DNA of 64,000 nt from Marivivens geojensis (GTDB lineage: Bacteria > Pseudomonadota > Alphaproteobacteria > Rhodobacterales > Rhodobacteraceae), in NCBI RefSeq assembly GCF_023540835.1, contig NZ_JALKCU010000002.1, positions 496,001 to 560,000 on the forward strand. The letters run 5' to 3'. The translations under genes and the position numbers were made by a program. This document shows, piece after piece, positions 21,762-30,550 of the stretch; position 1 is the first letter of the stretch; each line of letters begins with the position of its first letter. A model generated the notes under the pieces. That model saw only the letters and a list, made by a program, of their open reading frames with translations, was not told the origin of the DNA and did no database searches.

Positions 21762-21924
21762 TCCCCTCAACTAGGGCATAAAGCCCAACTGCCAATGCAG
21801 GTGCCCCAAGGGCGATCACAGGGGCGACGTCGCCGCCCCCATGCAGCACAACTGCCCACCAGCCCGCATAGGCGACCACAAAGGCCGCCATTTGCGTGAG
21901 AACTGTGTGAGCGTCGCGCATCAT
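21751..21924 (-). CDS. 57-aa small membrane protein coupled to pccA
   Basis: The start codon overlaps the pccA stop as TAATG, a strong sign of translational coupling. The peptide runs MMRDAHTVLTQMAAF, then two hydrophobic segments (about residues 13-27 and 34-55) separated by HGGGDV, and stops at 21751. No family is recognised. It is a likely two-helix membrane protein made together with the propionyl-CoA carboxylase alpha subunit. The coupled start, uninterrupted frame and hydrophobic pattern support it as a real gene. Confidence 0.72.
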   Translation of the reverse strand: MMRDAHTVLTQMAAFVVAYAGWWAVVLHGGGDVAPVIALGAPALAVGLYALVEGIIA

Positions 21925-23924
21925 TATTCGAACTCGATGATGACTTCATCGACGGCCATGCTGTCGCCAGCCGCTGCTTTCACCGCTTTGACGATGCCCT
22001 TGCGTTCAGCGCGGAGGATGTTTTCCATCTTCATCGCTTCAACAGTGCAGAGCGCCTGACCCTCTTGGACTTCGTCCCCTTCGGCCACGTTGACCTTAAC
22101 GATCAGACCCGGCATCGGGCAGAGCAGCAGTTTCGAGGTATCTGGCGGCAGTTTCTCAGGCATCAGTTTCGCGAGTTCAGCCTGACGCGGGGTGCGCACG
22201 TGAACTTTGATGTCTGCACCGCGGAAACGAATGCGGAAGCCGTGGGTGATCTTATCGACCTTCAGAACGAGCGGTTCGCCACCAACGCTCAGACGCGCAA
22301 GGCTGTCACCCGGTGTCCAGTCGCTCTCGACTCGCAGAACAGTGCCGTCGATGGTGACGTTCGACCCATCGCGGTCTGCCGCGATTGTGGTCGCAAAGTC
22401 TTCGCCCTGCAGCGACACAACCCAATCAGTGCCAACGCGACGTTCGTGGTTACCCAGACGGCCCGACACTTGGGTCCGACGGATTTCGGCCACGCGGCTC
22501 ATCGCAGAGGCAGCCGCAGCAACCTTAACCAGCGCATCTTTCGGCAGGGTCACACCGTCGAAACCTTCGGGGTATTCTTCGGCGATGAACGCGGTGGTCA
22601 TGTTGCCCGAGGTGAAACGCTCGTGGTCCATCACAGCCGCAACGAACGGCAGGTTGTGACCGATGCCTTCGACCTCGAATGTGTCGAGAGCAACGCGCAT
22701 CTCTTCGATCGCAGCCGCACGGGTTTCACCCCATGTGCAGAGTTTCGCGATCATCGGGTCGTAATACATGCTGATCTCGCCGCCTTCGTAGACGCCGGTA
22801 TCGTTACGCACGATGCCACCAGTGTTGGTTTGGCCTTCCACCGGCGGGCGGTAGCGGGTCAAGCGACCAATCGACGGCAGGAAGTTGCGATATGGGTCTT
22901 CTGCATAAAGACGATTCTCAATCGCCCAACCGTTGATTTTCAGGTCTTTCTGTTCGAACGGCAGCTTTTCACCAGCAGCCACACGGATCATCTGTTCAAC
23001 AAGGTCGATGCCCGTGATCAGCTCTGTCACAGGGTGTTCCACCTGCAGACGGGTGTTCATTTCGAGGAAGTAGAAGTTCCGTTCGCCATCGACGATGAAT
23101 TCCACAGTACCCGCGGATGCGTAGCCCACAGCCTTGGCCAGCGCGACCGACTGTTCGCCCATCGCCTTGCGGGTTTCTTCATCGAGGAACGGCGACGGAG
23201 CCTCTTCGACCACCTTCTGGTTACGACGCTGGATCGAACACTCACGCTCGTGCAGGTAAACGGCATTGCCGTGGCTGTCAGCGAGAACCTGAATTTCGAT
23301 GTGACGCGGCTGGGTGACGAATTTCTCGATAAAGATACGGTCGTCGCCGAAAGAGTTCGCCGCTTCGTTCTTGGAGGACTCGAACCCTTCGCGGGCTTCG
23401 GTGTCGTTCCACGCGATGCGCATACCCTTACCACCGCCACCAGCGGAGGCTTTGATCATGACCGGATATCCGATCTGGTTCGAGATTTTCACGGCCTCTT
23501 CGGCGTCCTCGATCAGACCCATGTAACCGGGAACAGTGTTCACCTGAGCGTCCTGAGCGATCTTTTTCGAAGTGATCTTGTCGCCCATTGCTTCGATGGC
23601 GCCAACCGGCGGTCCAATGAACGCAACGCCAGCAGCCGACAGGGCCTCGGCGAATTTCGAGTTCTCAGAGAGGAAGCCATAGCCAGGGTGAACCGCTTCG
23701 GCGCCCGTTGCCTTGATCGCTTCCATGATCTTGTCGATCACGATGTAGGACTGGTTCGCGGGCGGCGGGCCGATGTGGTAGGCTTCGTCCGCCATCTGCA
23801 CATGCAGGGCGTGACGGTCAGCGTCCGAATAGACAGCAACCGTTTTGATGCCCATCTTGCGGGCGGTCTTAATGACACGGCATGCGATCTCGCCACGGTT
23901 GGCGATCAGGATCTTCTTGAACAT
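21924..23924 (-). CDS. pccA: propionyl-CoA carboxylase, biotin-containing (alpha) subunit
   Basis: A 666-aa subunit with a biotin carboxylase domain (about residues 1-450; FKKILIANRGEIACRVI, ATP-grasp loop KASAGGGGKGMRI, and EMNTRLQVEHPVTE) followed by a BT domain and a C-terminal biotinyl domain whose attachment lysine lies in VEAMKMEN. It carboxylates biotin and, with PccB, converts propionyl-CoA to methylmalonyl-CoA. The ATG at 23924 has an AAAGGACC ribosome site and matches the family start. It is followed by the coupled 57-aa gene and precedes the mutase on the same strand. Confidence 0.96.
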   Translation of the reverse strand: MFKKILIANRGEIACRVIKTARKMGIKTVAVYSDADRHALHVQMADEAYHIGPPPANQSYIVIDKIMEAIKATGAEAVHPGYGFLSENSKFAEALSAAGVAFIGPPVGAIEAMGDKITSKKIAQDAQVNTVPGYMGLIEDAEEAVKISNQIGYPVMIKASAGGGGKGMRIAWNDTEAREGFESSKNEAANSFGDDRIFIEKFVTQPRHIEIQVLADSHGNAVYLHERECSIQRRNQKVVEEAPSPFLDEETRKAMGEQSVALAKAVGYASAGTVEFIVDGERNFYFLEMNTRLQVEHPVTELITGIDLVEQMIRVAAGEKLPFEQKDLKINGWAIENRLYAEDPYRNFLPSIGRLTRYRPPVEGQTNTGGIVRNDTGVYEGGEISMYYDPMIAKLCTWGETRAAAIEEMRVALDTFEVEGIGHNLPFVAAVMDHERFTSGNMTTAFIAEEYPEGFDGVTLPKDALVKVAAAASAMSRVAEIRRTQVSGRLGNHERRVGTDWVVSLQGEDFATTIAADRDGSNVTIDGTVLRVESDWTPGDSLARLSVGGEPLVLKVDKITHGFRIRFRGADIKVHVRTPRQAELAKLMPEKLPPDTSKLLLCPMPGLIVKVNVAEGDEVQEGQALCTVEAMKMENILRAERKGIVKAVKAAAGDSMAVDEVIIEFE

Positions 23925-24017
23925 GTGCTGGGGTCCTTTGAATGCAAAACCGCCGTGGGGGCGCAATGCACCCCACGGCGGTTCAGGTGGTTTAGACGCC
24001 CCGAAGGGCAGAATGGG

Positions 24018-24221
24018 TTAGCGGCAGGCCGGGGCGTAGCTGTCGCAGGTTGCGCCAGCGAGGCCGCCCGCTGCTGCGCCAATGACCGGATCGACACCGA
24101 GCGCATCTGCCGTGATCGCACCGGCGGCAGCGCCGGCAAGCCCACGTTCGAGGTCGGTATCAAGGCAGGCCGAGAGACCTGCGAATGCGACGAATGCGAC
24201 GATCCAAATTTTGTTGACCAT
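24018..24221 (-). CDS. 67-aa lipoprotein with glycine-rich segment
   Basis: The N-terminus is a lipoprotein signal ending A-G-L-S-A-C. The mature part is rich in Ala and Gly with two glycine-zipper-like runs (LAGAAAGAITA and IGAAAGGLAGA) and ends in a short C-D-S-Y-A-P-A-C-R tail with two cysteines. No enzyme motif is present. Glycine-zipper lipoproteins usually sit in the outer membrane or periplasm. It lies directly ahead of pccA on the same strand, within the propionyl-CoA block. Confidence 0.75.
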   Translation of the reverse strand: MVNKIWIVAFVAFAGLSACLDTDLERGLAGAAAGAITADALGVDPVIGAAAGGLAGATCDSYAPACR

Positions 24222-24546
24222 GAGTGACTGCCCTTTTCGTTTTTATTCTGCGCCAAAAGACCACGAGCAATGCGCGGCGAGGCCAAAGTAAGAAATAGGT
24301 CGAGACGGTCCTCTCCCGAAGTCGATCCGGTCTGGGGAAAGCCGGACCGACAAGGGGAAGGGTAACAGTCTTGACTGCTTGTCTTGGACGACCTGCTGGT
24401 TACGTCCTCAACACAGGCAGCGTGGCACGAAGTTTCGCCATAGCCAAAGGCGAAATTTGTCAGGGCAGCCGCATGGGCTGTTTCCTGCCAAATCGCTGCC
24501 TTCATGGGCAAAATCGTGCCGATCCGTGTCATCTAACCCAGCACCC
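24222..24546. other. 325-bp stretch without a supported gene
   Basis: No frame here has the composition or family signature of a real protein. The stretch contains two possible hairpins: TCCGG-N11-CCGGA (about 24328-24348) and TTTCGCC-N9-GGCGAAA (about 24433-24455). It lies inside the minus-strand propionyl-CoA block between a small lipoprotein gene and a 123-aa gene, so it may hold a promoter, a processing site or a small RNA. I cannot identify any of these from the bases. Confidence 0.5.
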
Positions 24547-24918
24547 TCACTCAAAGAAATCGCTGTCAGGGTCAAAGACCGCTGGGAAACTGACCATCGC
24601 CTTATCGACGTCGATACGCAGAACGGCGTCATAGCTCTCTGGATCAAAGTCTTCGGGATATGCAGCGACGACCTCGCGGCCAAAGAGCCAGCTCAGACGG
24701 CCAGCATCCAGATTGCCGCGCTCAAACGGTTGGTCGCCGAAGTGGTGCCAGAGGGCAGCCATAAACGCCTCGTCCACGCGTTTATCCATGGCCTTACGGT
24801 CACGGAAACGTTCGCGGCGGGTCAGAGGGGTCACGCCACGCGGGTTGGCACGGCGAATAACAAATTGGAATTCCGAACCAGGGAAACGACCTGGGAAACC
24901 ACGATGTTTCAGCATCAC
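24547..24918 (-). CDS. 123-aa uncharacterised protein in the propionyl-CoA block
   Basis: A soluble, charged protein. It begins with two Met codons (ATGATG) behind GGAGGG. The N-terminal third is basic (GVTPLTRRERFRDRKAMDKR), the C-terminal third is acidic (FDPESYDAVLRIDVDK and a final DPDSDFFE). No signal peptide, membrane helix or known motif is visible. The frame is open over 124 codons with typical codon use and lies in line with neighbouring same-strand genes. A hairpin overlaps its ribosome site. Function unknown. Confidence 0.68.
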   Translation of the reverse strand: MMLKHRGFPGRFPGSEFQFVIRRANPRGVTPLTRRERFRDRKAMDKRVDEAFMAALWHHFGDQPFERGNLDAGRLSWLFGREVVAAYPEDFDPESYDAVLRIDVDKAMVSFPAVFDPDSDFFE

Positions 24919-24919
24919 A

Positions 24920-24942
24920 CGCGCCCTCCAACGACGGGCGCG
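24920..24942 (-). promoter_or_regulatory. hairpin that partly covers a ribosome-binding site
   Basis: On the minus strand CGCGCCC and GGGCGCG form a perfect 7-bp stem around a 9-base loop. The GGAGGG ribosome site of the 123-aa gene straddles loop and 3' arm, and the start codon follows one base after the stem. A second hairpin lies just upstream (24950-24971). This could limit translation of the gene. Confidence 0.5.
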
Positions 24943-24981
24943 AGGGTCAGGACAGCCCCGTGGGACTGTCCCGTTTGCGCA

Positions 24982-25131
24982 TTAGTTGCCGTATTTGCCG
25001 GTGAAAACAGGCTCTGTTGAGAGCGGTGCTGGCTCAACATAGACGGTTTCAGTGGGGTGTTGGCGGGCAGAACAGGCTGCGACGACAACGAGTAGTCCAA
25101 GCGCACAGAGCGCTTTGATGGAATGAGACAT
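24982..25131 (-). CDS. 49-aa lipoprotein
   Basis: Read directly from the minus strand: a signal of about 19 residues (MSHSIKALCALGLLVVVAAC) ends in a V-A-A-C lipobox, and the mature part is only about 30 residues, with a Pro- and Thr-rich chain ending in P-V-F-T-G-K-Y-G-N. The ATG at 25131 and stop at 24982 give an uninterrupted frame. Short lipoproteins of this kind are often outer-membrane anchored. No family is recognised. It sits between two other unknown genes of the propionyl-CoA block. Confidence 0.65.
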   Translation of the reverse strand: MSHSIKALCALGLLVVVAACSARQHPTETVYVEPAPLSTEPVFTGKYGN

Positions 25132-25342
25132 GATATGCTCCAGACACTGCCTATGGGGTTTGTCCGGTATTTGTTCCGGCTTTCCCCTAACTTGTTACGG
25201 GCTACCATTTGGTAACCTGCTGTCAGGATAGCAGAAATGCCGTTTCCAGCATATCGGGAGCCATGCAGATTTGCGCCCTGTGTCGGGCCTGCATCAATTC
25301 GGGTCATGATGAGTTCGAGCCTCGCAAGATATTGTGGAGTCA

Positions 25343-25714
25343 TCAGAATGGCTCCCACATGCAGCGACCGTCTTCAATCACGAAAGGGTCAAAGAACTGG
25401 GTTATTTCGGGTGCGGTCTCTCCAAACGGGACAATTTCCGCCGAAAGTGAGATCACAACCTGCTCTACACCCTCGTCGAGTGAGGGAATCGCGACCGTCT
25501 CGCAGAGCGTCGCAATGTCAGCGGACACATCAGCGTAGTCGAGGTCGGCAATCGCAGGCGCGATAAAGCGGAACCGCGTCAGGCCCTCTTCGGCAATCAC
25601 TTCATGCAGGCTCACAGACAGGCCAGACGGCATAGCGAAGTCTTCCGCTACCGCTGGAACAGCCAAGTTCCCTGCTAGAATGAGTGCACCAAAGATCACC
25701 TGTGTCCCTCCCAT
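25343..25714 (-). CDS. DUF6497-like secreted protein
   Basis: A 123-aa protein whose ATG at 25714 gives a clean signal peptide (GGTQVIFGALILAGNLAVPA-V-A). The mature part contains P-S-G-L-S-V-S-L-H-E-V, F-R-F-I-A-P-A-I, a D-x-x-x-L-C-E-T core, and a C-terminal block VPFGETAPEITQFFD ending with C-M-W-E. I associate this pattern with the DUF6497 family found in Rhodobacterales, usually near pccB; that label is from memory. Function unknown. Confidence 0.72.
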   Translation of the reverse strand: MGGTQVIFGALILAGNLAVPAVAEDFAMPSGLSVSLHEVIAEEGLTRFRFIAPAIADLDYADVSADIATLCETVAIPSLDEGVEQVVISLSAEIVPFGETAPEITQFFDPFVIEDGRCMWEPF

Positions 25715-25721
25715 GGTCGGA

Positions 25722-26075
25722 TCACACCTCCGACTGAGTGATTTGCGACCGCGCCACCCAGCGCGCTCTTTTCGTCGTATCGGCCAGCAGATCAGCAATG
25801 ACCGACTGAGTGGTGGTGGCAGGAAACGGTCCCGCCACCGATCCTCCGGCCCGCACAACAAGTCCTCCCTCTTGTGTGCGGACCTCGACAACCGGGGAAA
25901 AGCCGCGAAGCCCTTTCAGCGCGCGCCACAAATCCTGACGGATTTGAGTGGCAAGCCGGCCTCGTCTCAGCAACGGGAACGTCGTCTCTGCCGATACATC
26001 GAAATGTGCAGGCAGGCGGCGGGTGTGAGTAACCACACCCTCGTTGCGGATCGTATGCCAGCGGCTTTGCGCCAT
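25722..26075 (-). CDS. 117-aa uncharacterised basic protein
   Basis: A soluble protein, rich in Arg and Thr, with no signal peptide, membrane helix or catalytic motif. It shows two beta-strand-like blocks (FSPVVEVRTQEGGLVVRAGG) after a helical stretch with LATQIRQDLWRALKGLRGF. It lies 22 bp behind pccB and 7 bp ahead of the DUF6497-like gene, all on the same strand, so it should be part of the same transcript. Function unknown. Confidence 0.68.
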   Translation of the reverse strand: MAQSRWHTIRNEGVVTHTRRLPAHFDVSAETTFPLLRRGRLATQIRQDLWRALKGLRGFSPVVEVRTQEGGLVVRAGGSVAGPFPATTTQSVIADLLADTTKRARWVARSQITQSEV

Positions 26076-26097
26076 ATCCCCTACTTCCGCCCTGAAA

Positions 26098-27630
26098 TCA
26101 GAGCGGAATGTTGTCGTGTTTCTTCCACGGGTTCGTCAGCTTCTTATTGCGAAGCGAAGCGAACGCGCGGGTCACGCGGCGGCGGGTCGAACGGGGCTGG
26201 ATGACCTCGTCGATAAAGCCTTTTTCTGCAGCCACGAATGGGTTTGCAAAACGGTCCTCATAGTCTTTGGTCCGTGCCGCGATTTTGTCAGGATCGCCCA
26301 GTTCGTTGCGATACAGGATCTCAACTGCGCCCTTAGCACCCATCACCGCGATTTCCGCAGTCGGCCAAGCGTAGTTGAAGTCACCGCGCAGGTGTTTCGA
26401 CGCCATAACGTCATAAGCACCGCCGTAGGCCTTGCGGGTGATAACGGTCACTTTCGGGACGGTCGCTTCGCCGTATGCGAACAGCAGTTTCGCGCCGTGT
26501 TTGATGACGCCGTTGTATTCTTGGCTGGTGCCCGGCAAGAAGCCCGGAACGTCGACCAGCGTCAGGATCGGAATTTCAAACGCATCACAGAAGCGCACGA
26601 AACGCGCAGCTTTGCGGGACGAGTCGATATCGAGGCAGCCCGCCAGAACCATCGGCTGGTTCGCAACAACGCCCACAGTCTGGCCTTCCATGCGGATAAA
26701 GCCTGTCAGGATGTTCTTTGCGTAATCGGCCTGAATTTCGAAGAAGTCGCCTTCGTCCGCGATTTTGCCGATCAGCTCTTTCATGTCGTAAGGCGTGTTC
26801 GGGTTATCGGGGATAAGAGTATCCAGCGATTCCTCCACACGGTCCACTTCATCAAAGAACGGACGAACGGGCGGCTTTTCGCGGTTGTTGAGCGGCAGGA
26901 AGTCTACCAGACGACGCACTTCGGCCAATGCCTCAACATCGTTTTCAAACGCGCCATCCGCGACCGACGATTTCTTGGTGTGAGTCGATGCACCGCCAAG
27001 CTCTTCTGCGGTCACAACTTCATTCGTCACGGTCTTAACCACGTCAGGGCCGGTTACGAACATGTAAGAGCTGTCACGCACCATAAAGATGAAGTCGGTC
27101 ATCGCAGGCGAATACACCGCACCACCCGCGCACGGCCCCATGATCACAGAGATCTGCGGAACAACACCCGACGCCATGATGTTACGCTGGAACACGTCCG
27201 CATAACCAGCGAGCGAGGCAACACCCTCTTGGATACGTGCACCGCCAGAATCGTTCAGACCGATAACTGGCGCGCCGTTTTGCATCGCCATATCCATGAT
27301 TTTGCAGATCTTTTCAGCGTGAGTTTCAGAGAGTGAGCCGCCAAATACGGTGAAGTCCTGAGAGAACACATAGACCATACGGCCATTGATGGTGCCCCAG
27401 CCCGTAACAACGCCGTCACCCGGCATTTGCTGTTCCTGCATACCGAAGTCGGTGCAGCGGTGCGCTTTGAACATGTCAAATTCTTCAAAGCTACCTTCGT
27501 CTAGCAGCAACTCGATACGCTCGCGCGCGGTCAGCTTGCCTTTAGAATGTTGTGCATCAATCCGCTTTTGACCACCACCAAGCCGCGCAACTTCGCGACG
27601 GCCTTCGAGTTCTTGCAGGATATCTTTCAT
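26098..27630 (-). CDS. pccB: propionyl-CoA carboxylase, carboxyltransferase (beta) subunit
   Basis: A 510-aa carboxyltransferase that moves CO2 from biotin to propionyl-CoA. The family blocks are [20 protein letters not shown] near the N-terminus, [13 protein letters not shown] and [12 protein letters not shown] in the first crotonase-like half, and VDVPGFLPG and [11 protein letters not shown] in the second. The ATG at 27630 gives the standard PccB N-terminus. It heads a minus-strand block that ends with the mutase. TTTGCAAA-type sites sit 75-115 bp upstream, pointing to PccR control. Confidence 0.96.
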   Translation of the reverse strand: MKDILQELEGRREVARLGGGQKRIDAQHSKGKLTARERIELLLDEGSFEEFDMFKAHRCTDFGMQEQQMPGDGVVTGWGTINGRMVYVFSQDFTVFGGSLSETHAEKICKIMDMAMQNGAPVIGLNDSGGARIQEGVASLAGYADVFQRNIMASGVVPQISVIMGPCAGGAVYSPAMTDFIFMVRDSSYMFVTGPDVVKTVTNEVVTAEELGGASTHTKKSSVADGAFENDVEALAEVRRLVDFLPLNNREKPPVRPFFDEVDRVEESLDTLIPDNPNTPYDMKELIGKIADEGDFFEIQADYAKNILTGFIRMEGQTVGVVANQPMVLAGCLDIDSSRKAARFVRFCDAFEIPILTLVDVPGFLPGTSQEYNGVIKHGAKLLFAYGEATVPKVTVITRKAYGGAYDVMASKHLRGDFNYAWPTAEIAVMGAKGAVEILYRNELGDPDKIAARTKDYEDRFANPFVAAEKGFIDEVIQPRSTRRRVTRAFASLRNKKLTNPWKKHDNIPL

Positions 27631-27705
27631 CTGGGGTCCCCTCCGACAGGTCGTTAGCGGGACCGTATGTGAAAGATTATTGCGCGACAAATGAAATCGG
27701 GCAAA

Positions 27706-27745
27706 TTTGCAAATAGTTGGATTAGCAAGACTTTGCATTTGCAAA
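27706..27745. promoter_or_regulatory. PccR-type binding sites upstream of pccB
   Basis: Two exact TTTGCAAA octamers (27706-27713, 27738-27745), an overlapping CTTTGCA (27731-27737) and a TTAGCAA variant (27722-27728) lie between pccB and the divergent MFS gene, with another TTTGCAG at 27803. In Rhodobacter sphaeroides PccR binds a pair of TTTGCAAA elements at its targets. The spacing here differs from a simple N4-spaced pair, so the exact operator is uncertain. Confidence 0.72.
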
Positions 27746-27846
27746 TCAGCTAACTTTTCGCAACCGATCTGCTCGTCCCTTTCGCACAGATCATCCGTCA
27801 ACTTTGCAGATAGACAGGGGCGGGTTTTGGGCGTAGCCAATCCACC

Positions 27847-29073
27847 ATGAGCATTGATCAATCGGTCAAGATTTTGGACCGCACCACCCCGCCCCATACG
27901 CTGACGCTGGTTTTATTGGCCGGCATGTCCGCGCTCACCATGTCGATCTTTCTGCCATCCCTGAACGGTATGACAGTGTATTTCGGCACAGATTACAGCG
28001 TGATGCAGTTCGCCGTTTCCGGCTACTTTATCATGACGGCGCTTTTGCAGCTGATCATCGGCCCGATGTCGGATCGCTACGGGCGGCGGCCTGTTCTGCT
28101 CATCTCACTCGGCCTGTTTGTCATCGCGACCTTCGGCGGTATCCTTGCCTCGAACGTCTGGGTGTTCTTAGGCTTCCGTATGCTCCAAGCCTCTGTCGCA
28201 TCTTGCATGGCACTCAGCCGCGCAGTCGTACGTGACATATATCCTGCAGATCAGGCAGCATCGAAACTTGGATATGTGACAATGGGTATGGCGCTCGTAC
28301 CGATGCTCGGCCCTGTGATTGGCGGTGTTTTGGATCAGGCCTTTGGCTGGCAATCGGCCTTTGCCTTCCTCCTTGCCGCTGGCATCGGCGTCTTTGCCCT
28401 GACCTATTTCGACCTAGGCGAAACCGCCAAAGGCACCGGGATGAAGTTCCGCGACCAGATCAAAACCTATCCCGAACTGTTCCGCTCAGTACGGTTTTGG
28501 GGCTACGTCGCATGCACCGCATTTTGCTCGGGTGCGTTCTATGCACTCCTCGGTGGGGCGTCGTTTGTAGCGGGAACCGTGTTTGAACTGTCGCCCTCCA
28601 TGACGGGGGTTGCCCTCGGCGCGCCGTCGATCGGTTATCTCTTTGGGAACTTCTTGTCGGGTCGCTACTCGGTCAAACTGGGGATCAACAAACTCGCGCT
28701 CTTTGGCTGCTCGATCACAGTCACAGGCCTCATCGCCGCGTTGATCGTTACAACGACAGTCGTGTCGCATCCTTTCGTGTTCTTCGGCTTCACCACCGTT
28801 ATGGGCCTCGGCAACGGCCTGACGATGCCGAACGCCACATCGGGATCGCTCTCGGTGCGTCCGCACCTCGCAGGAACTGCGTCTGGCCTTGGTGCTGCTA
28901 TCATGATGGCAGGCGGTGCGGGACTGTCGGCACTTGCGGGATCGCTCCTCGACCCTACGCAACGCGAAGTGCCCCTACTGATCATCATGCTGATCAGCGC
29001 TTCGCTTTCACTTCTGTCGATCATCCTCGTAATTTATCGTGACCGCCGCATCGGTTCGGACTTGCTGGATTGA
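27847..29073 (+). CDS. MFS exporter, Bcr/CflA type
   Basis: A 408-aa protein with about 12 hydrophobic helices. Motif A ([14 protein letters not shown]) lies between helices 2 and 3, and [19 protein letters not shown] in helix 1 is the pattern of the Bcr/CflA drug-export branch. The central region has a basic cytoplasmic loop. The substrate is unknown. It diverges from pccB and is separated from pccR by 47 bp containing TTTGCAAA-type sites, so it may belong to the PccR regulon, although it could also simply lie between. Confidence 0.88.
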   Translation: MSIDQSVKILDRTTPPHTLTLVLLAGMSALTMSIFLPSLNGMTVYFGTDYSVMQFAVSGYFIMTALLQLIIGPMSDRYGRRPVLLISLGLFVIATFGGILASNVWVFLGFRMLQASVASCMALSRAVVRDIYPADQAASKLGYVTMGMALVPMLGPVIGGVLDQAFGWQSAFAFLLAAGIGVFALTYFDLGETAKGTGMKFRDQIKTYPELFRSVRFWGYVACTAFCSGAFYALLGGASFVAGTVFELSPSMTGVALGAPSIGYLFGNFLSGRYSVKLGINKLALFGCSITVTGLIAALIVTTTVVSHPFVFFGFTTVMGLGNGLTMPNATSGSLSVRPHLAGTASGLGAAIMMAGGAGLSALAGSLLDPTQREVPLLIIMLISASLSLLSIILVIYRDRRIGSDLLD

Positions 29074-29074
29074 G

Positions 29075-29113
29075 TTTGCAAACGTAACTTTGCAGGAACT
29101 CTATTCTGCAAAG
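29075..29113 (+). promoter_or_regulatory. PccR-type sites ahead of pccR
   Basis: TTTGCAAA (29075-29082), TTTGCAG (29089-29095) and CTGCAAAG (29106-29113) fill the short gap before pccR. The first pair has a 14-bp start-to-start distance. Position suggests autoregulation. Confidence 0.68.
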
Positions 29114-29120
29114 GTGCCCT

Positions 29121-30518
29121 ATGGCTGTCCAGAAACTCTATGCTGGTGTGAAACTGCGTGAATTGCGCGGGCGACTGGGGCTGACGCAAAAGACCTTTGC
29201 CGAAAAACTGGGCGTGTCCCTGCCCTATCTGAACCAGATGGAAAACAACAATCGCCCCGTATCGACGGCGGTGGTTCTGTCACTGGCCCAAGAGTTCGGT
29301 TTTGACGTGACCGAATTGCAATCTGGCGACGAGGCACGCCTGATCTCTGACATGCGAGAGGCGTTGGCTGACCCTGTGTTCACGGGCTCTGCCCCGTCGG
29401 TCGCGGACCTGCGATTGGTGGCCTCCAACGCGCCGACAATGGCGCGGGCGCTGCTGGATCTGCACGCGGCCTACCGCCAGACCCACGAACGGCTTGCCTC
29501 ATTGGATGAGGCTTTGGGCCGCGAAGATGCCCGCCTGCAACCTTCCCCTTGGGAAGAAGTACGAGACTTCTTTCACTACTGCGACAACTACATCGACGCC
29601 GTGGACCGCGCGGCTGAGAACTTTGCTCTCAATTCTGGCGACCTGCCAATCCGCGAGTCTGCCATCAAGACGCTTGAAGGGCGCGGCGTCACCGTGCGGT
29701 TCGATGATACCGAGGTTATTCGTCATTACGATGCCGCCACCCGCACTCTGACCCTGTCGCGTCGCGCAGCCGAAGGCACGCAGACCTTCCAACTGCTCTT
29801 ACAGCTCGCGCTTCTGACCAAAGATCAACTGATCGAGGCCACGCTCGACCTTGCGCGGTTCCAATCGCCCGAGGCACGATCCATCGCCAAAGTTGGTCTT
29901 GCGAACTATTTCGCAGGCGCTGCACTCATGCCCTATGGACGGTTCCTTGAGGCCGCCCAAGAAACACGGCACGACCTCGAACGGTTGGCAGATTGGTTTG
30001 GCGCTTCGCTCGAACAGGTAGCGCACCGACTATCGACCCTGCAAAGACCAGGAGCCAAGGGCATCCCGTTCTTCTTTGTCCGTGTGGACCCCGCAGGCAC
30101 GATTACCAAACGCCACTCTGCCACCACACTGCAATTCGCACGATACGGCGGGGCCTGTCCGCTCTGGAACGTGCACCGCGCGTTTGAAAACCCGAACCGT
30201 TGGCTGCGCCAGTTGGCCGAAACGCCCGACGGTGTTCGCTATTTCTGCCTCGCCCGCGACACGACGAAATCGGGGGGATCGTTCCACGCGCCCACCCGCC
30301 GCTTTGCAATCGGTCTGGGGTGCGAGGTGAAACATGCGCGCGCGCTGGTCTATGCCGATCACATGGATATCGACACAGCCGCCGCCTTTGAGCCCATCGG
30401 GATTTCTTGCCGGATTTGTGACCGTCGCGATTGTCACCAGCGATCCGTGCCACCGCTTGAACGTCGCCTAACGGTCGATCCGGACCATCGCGCCGTTCTG
30501 CCCTATCAGGTCGAATAA
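29121..30518 (+). CDS. pccR: short-chain fatty acyl-CoA responsive regulator PccR
   Basis: A 465-aa ScfR-family regulator. The N-terminal XRE helix-turn-helix (about residues 8-65; LGLTQKTFAEKLGVSLPYLN) is followed by a long DUF2083-type ligand domain with an IrrE-like region, and by a C-terminal cysteine cluster C-R-I-C-D-R-R-D-C-H-Q-R-S-V. In Rhodobacter sphaeroides the orthologue controls propionyl-CoA carboxylase genes in response to acyl-CoA. The linkage to pccB and the TTTGCAAA sites in both flanking gaps support the same role here. Confidence 0.93.
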   Translation: MAVQKLYAGVKLRELRGRLGLTQKTFAEKLGVSLPYLNQMENNNRPVSTAVVLSLAQEFGFDVTELQSGDEARLISDMREALADPVFTGSAPSVADLRLVASNAPTMARALLDLHAAYRQTHERLASLDEALGREDARLQPSPWEEVRDFFHYCDNYIDAVDRAAENFALNSGDLPIRESAIKTLEGRGVTVRFDDTEVIRHYDAATRTLTLSRRAAEGTQTFQLLLQLALLTKDQLIEATLDLARFQSPEARSIAKVGLANYFAGAALMPYGRFLEAAQETRHDLERLADWFGASLEQVAHRLSTLQRPGAKGIPFFFVRVDPAGTITKRHSATTLQFARYGGACPLWNVHRAFENPNRWLRQLAETPDGVRYFCLARDTTKSGGSFHAPTRRFAIGLGCEVKHARALVYADHMDIDTAAAFEPIGISCRICDRRDCHQRSVPPLERRLTVDPDHRAVLPYQVE

Positions 30519-30521
30519 AAA

Positions 30522-30543
30522 GGGCGGCACCCTCGCGCCGCCC
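30522..30543 (-). terminator. rho-independent terminator
   Basis: GGGCGGC and GCCGCCC form a 7-bp stem around an 8-base loop. The A-run at 30517-30521 becomes a T-run on the minus strand, so it terminates the DUF465 gene; it may also protect the pccR 3' end. Confidence 0.82.
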
Positions 30544-30550
30544 CATCTGA

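Noticed and set aside
22065-24227. Plus-strand open frame of about 720 codons opposite pccA
   Set aside because: It lies antisense to a clear pccA gene and encodes a His/Phe/Arg-rich chain with no domain. Biased codon use in high-G+C genes often leaves the opposite strand open.
24379-25020. Plus-strand frame of 213 codons opposite small genes of the propionyl-CoA block
   Set aside because: The opposite strand has a gene with a ribosome site and a second with a lipoprotein signal; the plus-strand frame has neither.
26044-27336. Plus-strand open frame of about 430 codons opposite pccB
   Set aside because: Same reason as for pccA: the sense gene is certain, and the antisense product has no family pattern.
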